NCBI GenBank assembly: GCA_022749755.1
Contig: CM040449.1
Span: 9,681,657-9,745,656, forward strand
Reading direction: 5' to 3'
DNA: 64,000 bases
Origin: Azadirachta indica
Lineage: Eukaryota > Streptophyta > Magnoliopsida > Sapindales > Meliaceae
Below the pieces are notes generated by a model. The model had not been told where the DNA came from. It made no database searches and saw only the letters and a list, made by a program, of their open reading frames with translations. Below, piece after piece: positions 57,146-64,000 of this stretch (position 1 is its first letter; each line of letters begins with the position of its first letter). Position numbers and translations under genes: made by a program.

Positions 57146-59433
57146 TCACTTTGTTAGCAGAGGCCATGCAATTGTACTCCCAACAGCTTCTTCAATAGTA
57201 GACATAAAAGGTGTTACCCTCCACAAATGCTTTTCACCTTGCTTTGCTTTATCTATCCAAACCCTTGTACTATTAGGTCCAACAGGAATGTGATGAACAA
57301 CTACTTTTGGATCACTTAAAGACCAGTGCCCCTCAGCCATTACTACTCCAGACCACTCCCAATCAAGCAACTTATACTTCGTAATATTTGGCAAAGCATT
57401 CAAGCTCTTCAACAACATGGCAAGAATGATTTTAAACCAAAAGGAATAAAAACTAATCAATGAGCATTAACATTTAATTTTATGTCAATCTTTGTAAGAA
57501 AATTCAAATATAAATAATATTCTTACCGATAAAGAAGTAAAAGATAAATGTGGTGGATGGATAAGTGCTTCATTATCTTGACTTTGACTCTAAAATGAAA
57601 ATTTAAAATGTCATAATCAAAATATTATAATTGTATAAAAGTGAATAAATCATAAGCAAACTTGCCTTTTGCTTTTTTAGCTCTTCTATTAGACTCCGCA
57701 TTTCTGTCATTTCCTTTTTCATTTTATCATGCTCTTGCTTCATTTGAGTATTTTCTATCTTAATTTCATGGTGTTCTTATTACAATTTAGCTATAACTTT
57801 GAAATTATAACTCCTTTTCCTACTGCACTCAAATAGGAATTATCATAACCAATTACTTGTGAGAGAGCATCTTCTCTCAAATTTGTTGCAGAAGTTGCTG
57901 ATAATTCATTTTCAATTTCTTTCAATTTATCCTACAATTATAAAAATTTATAACCATTAAGAAAATGTTAGAAAAACAAGATTTTTCATTATATGAAAGA
58001 AAAGAAAATGTAGCTGTTGTGTTCACTAGTTGACCATTTTTCTTTGTACATGCTCGAATCCAAACGTTAACTCTAGACACCTTTGATTTTCCGTTACTTT
58101 TCTTTTACAAGAGAAAACAAAAAAATATATATCATGAAAACTATTTTATTCGCATTTAACGCTCCTAGAAAGAGGAAATTTCCTTTGAAAAAGATCAAAC
58201 ATATCTAATAAAATTGTATTTTCATAAGGTAGTCAGATTTGTGACATCCAACATACAAAAATAATGAATGTAGATGAGCTACACTTTACACCAAATTCAT
58301 TAATATTCAAGTTTTGTAGCCATGGATAATTTGGAAAGGACTTTAGAATAATCTGAAAAAAAAAAAAACTTACTATTTCACTAGTTGAGATATATATTAA
58401 TAATTCTACTTTTATCAAGAAAAGTATGATATCCACAAAACATCTCTTGATCAAATATTTGTACCTAACTTAAAATTAACTTGGACAATAAGAGCATATA
58501 GAAAAACACACCAACTACAACTTACTTGTCACGAATGATTACTATTTTCATAAACAAGCAAATTACTTTGAAAATGTAGTACCTTAATTTATGTCATTAA
58601 CTAAGATCTTTAGGTAAAATTTAATTTTTGAAAAAAATAAAGTGACAATCAATACACAAGTTTAAGATTCTAAGAAATATATTTAATTACCATATTCTCA
58701 GTCACCCGAGCAATTCCCTTATGACTTGTTGTGTGTGGGATTTGTTTCTTCTTTATCTTTTTAAATCCTTCACTTTTTTACCTAAAACAATGTATCAAAT
58801 GCTTTATTAATATAAAATAAATTGATCATTCTTATATTATCATATAGTAATGTGCTACTTTAAACTTACCACTTGTTTTCTCTTTCATAAAGCATTTCCA
58901 TTCACTTATTAACTTGATGTTATTAGGTCTTAGCCTCATTCTTTCTTCTTCATTTTTGGCCTTCAGTAATTTTTGAAATGGTCTTGATTTTGAGGCCCTC
59001 CAAAGCTCGCCCATCGCATGCAATACATAAGCTTTTTGCCATTGTTCATCTAATTGGTATCTTTCCTGCAATATATATTCATATAAATAGAATAATTATT
59101 AATTTTTCTATCCAATAGCGATCTATAAAAACTTAAGCATTTATAAAATAAGGATACCTGAACACATTGCCATAATAAATTTTTCATATCCGAAGGAAGC
59201 TTCATCCAATTTGAAATTATAAATGGTACAAGCTCTCTTACTATAGGCCCCAGAAAAGAACAAAGTGTGACTGATTCACCTCCAATAAGTTGACCAAGGT
59301 TATTAAATTGAACCTCTATTTTACTTTCACCATCTATAGCAATGGTCTTTAATTTAGTAGGACCTTTTTTTTTTTTTTGTGCTTGGGGTAACAAGTGTAT
59401 GTATACCTTCCTTATGAACCTCATCCACGGCAA
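57146..59433 (-). CDS. CACTA 3 second gene, multi-exon (transposase_24-like)
   Basis: Minus-strand exons in order: 59433 to about 59155 (IEVQFNNLGQLIGGESV, LGPIVRELVPFI, DMKNLLWQCVQ); about 59065-58867 (YQLDEQWQKAYVLHAMGELW, EERMRLRP, SEWKCFM); about 58770-58690 (GFKKIKKKQIPHTTSHKG); about 58090-58020 (SRVNVWIRACTKKNGQLVN); about 57930-57840 (DALSQVIGYDNSYLS); a coiled coil (about 57780-57665, MKKEMTEMRSLIEELKKQK); and a last exon 57460-57146 (DWEWSGVVMAEGHWS, HHIPVGPNSTRVWIDKA, STIEEAVGSTIAWP). This order matches the DNA-binding second protein of plant CACTA elements. I saw no stop inside these exons, but splice sites were only judged by eye. Confidence 0.6.
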
Positions 59434-60186
59434 TTAATCTATTTCGAAAACAAATGGCTAAAAATAATGAAAAGATCCATAAAAAACACAACAAAATAAT
59501 AGTAATGAGTGAATTCTATATTGGAATCATTAATGAAATAGTTTCAAACATATTTAATATGAATTTTACCAAATTTTCTTTCTTTAAGTATATGTAATAA
59601 TCTGTCACAGTAACTTAAGAAAAAGGAAAAATGATCGAATCTAAATAGTAAGCAAAACTTACAAAAATAAAGTCATAGAAATACATAAATAACAATATAT
59701 GCTGTAACATAACATAGAGTAAAAATTTTGCACAAACCTAGTAACAATGAATATAACATGAACTTACTAATACTTTCTTTATTTGCTTCTTAATATCTTC
59801 TATTAAACTTGTTACACTAACAATGCCATTGCTAACTTTGATCCTTTTTGCACCTGCATGATAATAAAAACTACTAATTTCTTTTAAATTAATAGCTTGT
59901 AATATAGATTTAAAAACCAAACAAACAAAATTATTGTCAAACTAAACTACCAATGAAGAAAAAGAAAAAGTTAAATTAACATTCATCACAATTTAAATGA
60001 CAATTATAATCACTACTTATTTAACAAATAAAATAAAGTATCAAGTAATAAATAAAAATGCATAAATAATAATAAAAGGACAAAACTGAACATAAAATTA
60101 TAATATTATAAGCATGAAAACATTGAAAGAAAATAAGGCAACAGATAAGAATAAAATTACCATCAAAAGACAAAAAAATGCACAAG

Positions 60187-61330
60187 TTACACCAATATAT
60201 CCTCATAATCCTTTATAATATAAGTCTCTTCTCCATTGTTATCAATATTCATATCTGAAATTGATATATGTTTCAGCCTACAAGTTGTATCAATATTCTC
60301 ATCATACATTTCCAACTCGTAATATCCCCTCGGGGGTGCCTTTAACAAGACATACCAATTGGATGAATCATTTTCTATTGAATAGAATACTTGTTTCGCC
60401 TGTGAAGCAAGAATAAATGGTTCTCTCTCATATTGATTTTGACCTCGGTGTAGATTAACAGTTGTAAAACCATGTTCAACCTTAACACCATGACCCATAT
60501 TGCCTAATCACATTTGAATATTGGAACCTGAAAATTATGGTAATCTAAAAAAATTATCTCTCTTATCACACTATAATATGCAACAACATCAACAACTTGT
60601 GCTATGTCTTTAGCACTCACTCTGTACATGGTTGCTACTTCAATTGAAACACTACTGTTTTGTATTGACCCTTTCAAGTTGTCTTGTATGGAAACATTTG
60701 CGATTGATAATATACCCATCATAACTCATGGTATTGTTTCTAGGACTATTGCAAGCCATCTTAGTATATCAAAGTCAATACTTGTATCAATTTGATCCAA
60801 AATCTGTAAGGAATAAAAAGAAAAACTAAGATTACATTGTATAGTTCTTAGCCTTTTATAAACAATTAGAGATCATGTAACGTGTTACCTTTTCCTTCAA
60901 CCATGTTGAGAATTTCTCTACATGTCTCTTCCAAATTAAACTCTTATTTTGTTCTAAATTTTTATTTGATTTCTTTAACTCCTCCAAATGCATCCTAATT
61001 GAAGAATAAATAAATAAACAAGAGTGTAATTCAAAATCACAAAGAAAATTAGAATGTAAATTGAATTACTTACTTTAAGTATGTTCCACAATACACTGTA
61101 TTGAATAGCACGTAACCATGCGCACTTTCCAATGTTTCGTTACTCAAAGTAATGGATTTTCCCCCTAGAATTGGTCGACCTTCCAAAATAACATCATTAG
61201 GGAAATCGTCATTGCGACATTCTTCAGCAAAATGTCATGCATTCCTCAACAAGATAACATTCTGCAATACAACCTTTCGATCTTGCACAATTTCTTACAT
61301 ATTCTTTGAGGACCTTCATGCACCTAATTT
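60187..61330 (-). pseudogene. CACTA 3 transposase C-terminal part (DUF4218, DUF4216)
   Basis: Minus strand: about 61325-61090 reads MKVLKEYVRNCARSKGCIAE then CYLVEECM and, past frame breaks, LGGKSITLSNETLESAHGYV (DUF4218 end); about 60990-60890 is a charged linker (MHLEELKKSNKNL..WKRHVEKFSTWLKEK) ending at a GT donor; 60722-60504 and 60498-60187 form DUF4216 (SVSIEVATMYRVSAKDIA, LDYHNFQVPIFKCD, GVKVEHGFTTVNL, EPFILASQAKQVFYS). A TAG where Trp is expected plus a one-base deletion near 60500 break it. The DDE core would lie to the right, beyond the duplication border, and is not seen. Confidence 0.75.
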
Positions 61331-61355
61331 TTAAATAGCAATGTCTTATATTATT

Positions 61356-64000
61356 TATCAGGCCTACGTAAATGATCAACTAATCATAATTTAGCATGTG
61401 GATTGTGTATTTCTGTTACGCAACCATGCAACTCGCAAGTATACGGGGTTGACAAGTAGTATAGTGATAGAAAGGGTTGTTGTATCTACAAGGATTGAGA
61501 TTTTGTGTTTTAAACTAATTATTACAATTATGATAAATCGACTTTGTCTAGGTAGTCTAAGATTAAGAGCTAGAATTCACTAATTAAAAGCAAGAATGGT
61601 AAACAACAAATAAAAGTAACAAAGTGAGTGTGTGAAATTGATATGAAAATTGTCCTAGAGCCTTGACTTCACCTAATTGATATTATATTCATCCTAATTG
61701 AGAATTGCTAATATTTTCTATTTTAATTCATTAATCACTAGTTATAATTTAAGCTGATTACTTCTCCCGAAGTCGAACCAGGTCCTATTCTAACCAACCT
61801 AGTCGATGTCTCTATCTAACTAGATTAATTAAATGTTCTCTTAGCTTCACCAGTTATTAATATCTAAAGACCTAATTAACTCCCAATTTCTTGGTTTTCC
61901 TATAATTAATTTGATTGTTTAGACATCGATGTCTTCCCAGACTCTTAATGTTTGTAAACAATGTTTTCTTTATCTTAATGAACAAATTAATCTTTGCCAA
62001 GCATTCATTCATATAATTTTAACTAATTCATTTTTCGACAAATTAAAAACCTTAAGAGCAAGAAAACGTAAATGAATAAAACATACTTATATTAACAACT
62101 CTCCAACCAATGAAAATATAATCCAAGTAGGTTATATCAAGACCCTAAAATATAGAAATTAGACTAATATATCAACATCAAATATTAATATCATCTTGAA
62201 AATCACCATTCAATAAAATAAAACAAATAATAACAATGCAAATGAGTTTTAATAGAAATTAAGAGTTTAAGAGATAGAACTACGTTGATTCAAGTTTCAT
62301 ATCCCCAATTCTTCAAGTGATCTTCCAATCCTCTCCAAGAATTTGTTGATTCTTCCACTTTCTCTCACTGGAGCTCTCTCATTTTTCTCTACCTTTTATC
62401 CTAAAAATCCGCTTCTCCAATCCACCCAAAAACATGAAAACCTAGCATATATCTAATTTTAGCCATCTAAGGATGATCCTAAGGCCAAAATTCATCCGAA
62501 ATTGTCAAGTTTGAACCCACGTAGCGCAGAGGTGGTGCTTTGGCATAAAGGAGGCAAAACTGGTGGCACGTCTGTGCTATGGTTTACTGTGAGTGTGCCA
62601 AGCTTGCTACCTCTTAGTAGTGTGCATGGTGTTGGCACACCATGGTTATTGCCTATAAGAAACTCATGTCAAATTGAAGCTCTGACTGTCTAGTTTCTAA
62701 TAACACAAACAGATCACGATCCAAAGTTATGTAGACAAAGTTATCACAGTTTTAGTACACCATACTCATAACATTGATTTATGCCACTTTAGCCCAAGAT
62801 CAATGGAGAGGCTCGTGAACTTGCATTTTTGCTTCGTTTTCATGTTTTTTTCATCAAAACACCTCAACACAAATAAAACTAAAATGCTTAAAAGGAAAAA
62901 TAAATACTCAAAACGGACTAAACAATCCTAACTATGTTGTTTGATGATGGATAAATTAAGCATAATCATATAATAAAATGGACATATCAATTCATTATTC
63001 ACTAGACCAAACTTAATTTGTGTACATTTTTTTTTCAATTTTTTTTTTTTGTTCAATTTCCATATTTTTGCATTTGCGTTAAGGGCCCATCATGCTAATG
63101 CCCAAAAGAGATGTATATAGGAGATATATATGAGAAGATATACTCTTCCAAATTGCCCAAAAAATGCTTCCAAAAACAAAAACAATATGGAGGTCAATGC
63201 ATTCATAATACTACGATGATGGATTATGCTTGTTATTATACTTGGAATTATAGTGGATTTGTTACTCTTAAGTATTTTAGTATTTCACTAATATTTATAA
63301 GCTTTTCTACCATATACCCTTAATAAGTAGATAATAAATTTTAACAATAAATTACCAATTATTAATTTGGCTAATTTAATTTCTTTTCTTTTTTATGAAT
63401 TATAATAAGACTTCTCTTTTTCTGCTTTGCCATAAGAATTCTCTTTCAATAATATAGCACTTTTCATGCTATATATATATATATATCAAGAAAAAATTTC
63501 ACAATTGGTTTTTTGCTCTCTCAATATTAGTTTGTTGTGGTGAACAAATAAAATTTCTGAATATTACCTTGTTTACACATCGCAATATATATATATATAT
63601 ATAAAAGAAGAATTAATGATCTCTTAACTTTACATAATTTCTTACATCATTTATAAACTATTAAATTTAAATACTTTTAATAGTTGGAATTAAGTCTAAT
63701 AACTTTATATAATGAATAATTAATGTGTCATAATTAATGTACATTTGAAATGCAAGATCAGATTTAATAGTTAAACGATTCCAAAGTGCAGTTTATAGCA
63801 GTACTTCCAATGTAAATAAAGAAGATAAAAAGTTGACATCAACCATAATTAAAGAGTCGAGGGCTGAATGGTTGCAGAATGATATTGCCTAAGGCAAAAA
63901 TAGTTGTGGATTGTGAGAAATCAACTCTAAGGTTGTTCCTGGCCAATGCCACATCCTCTTTACAAAAGCACGATTAACAAATTAAATAAGTATTATTCAT
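61356..64000 (+). repeat. 2.65-kb recent duplication, copy 2 (runs off window)
   Basis: Matches 40221-42870 in the same orientation, to the last base of the window. The left border (TATCAGGCC) falls inside CACTA 3, while in copy 1 the same point lies inside repeat R, so copy 2 is the moved one. It lacks TG/CA ends. No target duplication can be judged without the right border. Confidence 0.95.

Larger units (their letters stand above)
55899..61355 (-). mobile_element. CACTA transposon 3, left terminus to duplication border
   Basis: Starts with the typical terminus CACTACAAGAAAAC at 55899, followed by subterminal repeats and then, on the minus strand, the second gene (57146-59433) and the transposase gene end (60187-61330). 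The right terminus is not in the window: at 61356 the sequence switches to the second copy of the 2.65-kb repeat, inside what reads as a transposase intron. Confidence 0.85.

Noticed and set aside
40221..64000. The two 2.65-kb copies as LTRs of a giant 23-kb retroelement
   Set aside because: The borders lack TG/CA, no primer site or purine tract lies beside them, and the left border falls inside an older repeat.

Overview
The window looks like nuclear DNA of a repeat-rich flowering plant, probably a dicot. It is AT-rich, has long non-coding stretches and (AT)n/(AG)n microsatellites, and is dominated by layered transposable elements: Ty1/copia, Ty3/gypsy chromovirus, Tat/Athila-like LTR elements, CACTA (En/Spm) DNA transposons and a Mutator-type MITE. 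No bacterial operons, rRNA, tRNA or CRISPR were seen. The only gene that looks intact and host-like is a small secreted four-cysteine peptide gene at 43045-43266 (minus), with its own TATA box and poly(A) signal. A broken class III peroxidase last exon lies at about 17262-17546.

Layout. 1-4261: gag zinc-knuckle remnant, LTR-like remnant, compound microsatellite, weak exon-like fragments, AT-rich spacer. 4262-15316: a decayed Ty1/copia element split by a 7.46-kb insertion (4932-12391) with a 4-bp target duplication (TAGA). That insertion is a chimera: a short tandem LTR element (two 280-bp LTRs), a forward chromovirus derivative whose 671-codon ORF joins Gag and protease directly to the integrase tail and chromodomain, a truncated forward LTR, and an inverted gag-pol copy of the same family ending in a complete 611-bp LTR. 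15451-17211: antisense SIRE-type LTR carrying a 264-bp MITE with perfect 9-bp target duplications. 17262-19765: peroxidase exon and old LTR fragments. 19768-26272: SIRE-type gag followed by two tandem LTRs with a short internal region.

26535-40203: a Tat/Athila-like non-autonomous LTR element whose right LTR is split by a 7.77-kb CACTA element (31002-38767). It sits in an older repeat whose uninterrupted relative is at about 54955-55272. 40221-42870: first copy of a near-identical 2.65-kb repeat. The second copy starts at 61356 and runs off the window end. 43045-43266: peptide gene. 45794-50160: second CACTA element (minus), whose Ulp1-like protease gene is split by a clean solo LTR (47361-48998, TSD CCTAA). 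50180-54250: LTR remnant and plant-mobile-domain-like pseudogene. 55899-61355: third CACTA element with TIR, subterminal repeats and a partly readable two-gene set.

Together the window records a sequence of insertions, several datable by nesting. The parts that may still matter functionally are the peptide gene, the open Gag-protease-chromodomain ORF, the inverted gag arms (possible small-RNA source), and the recent duplication that ends only 175 bp from the peptide gene's stop in the part that can be seen.
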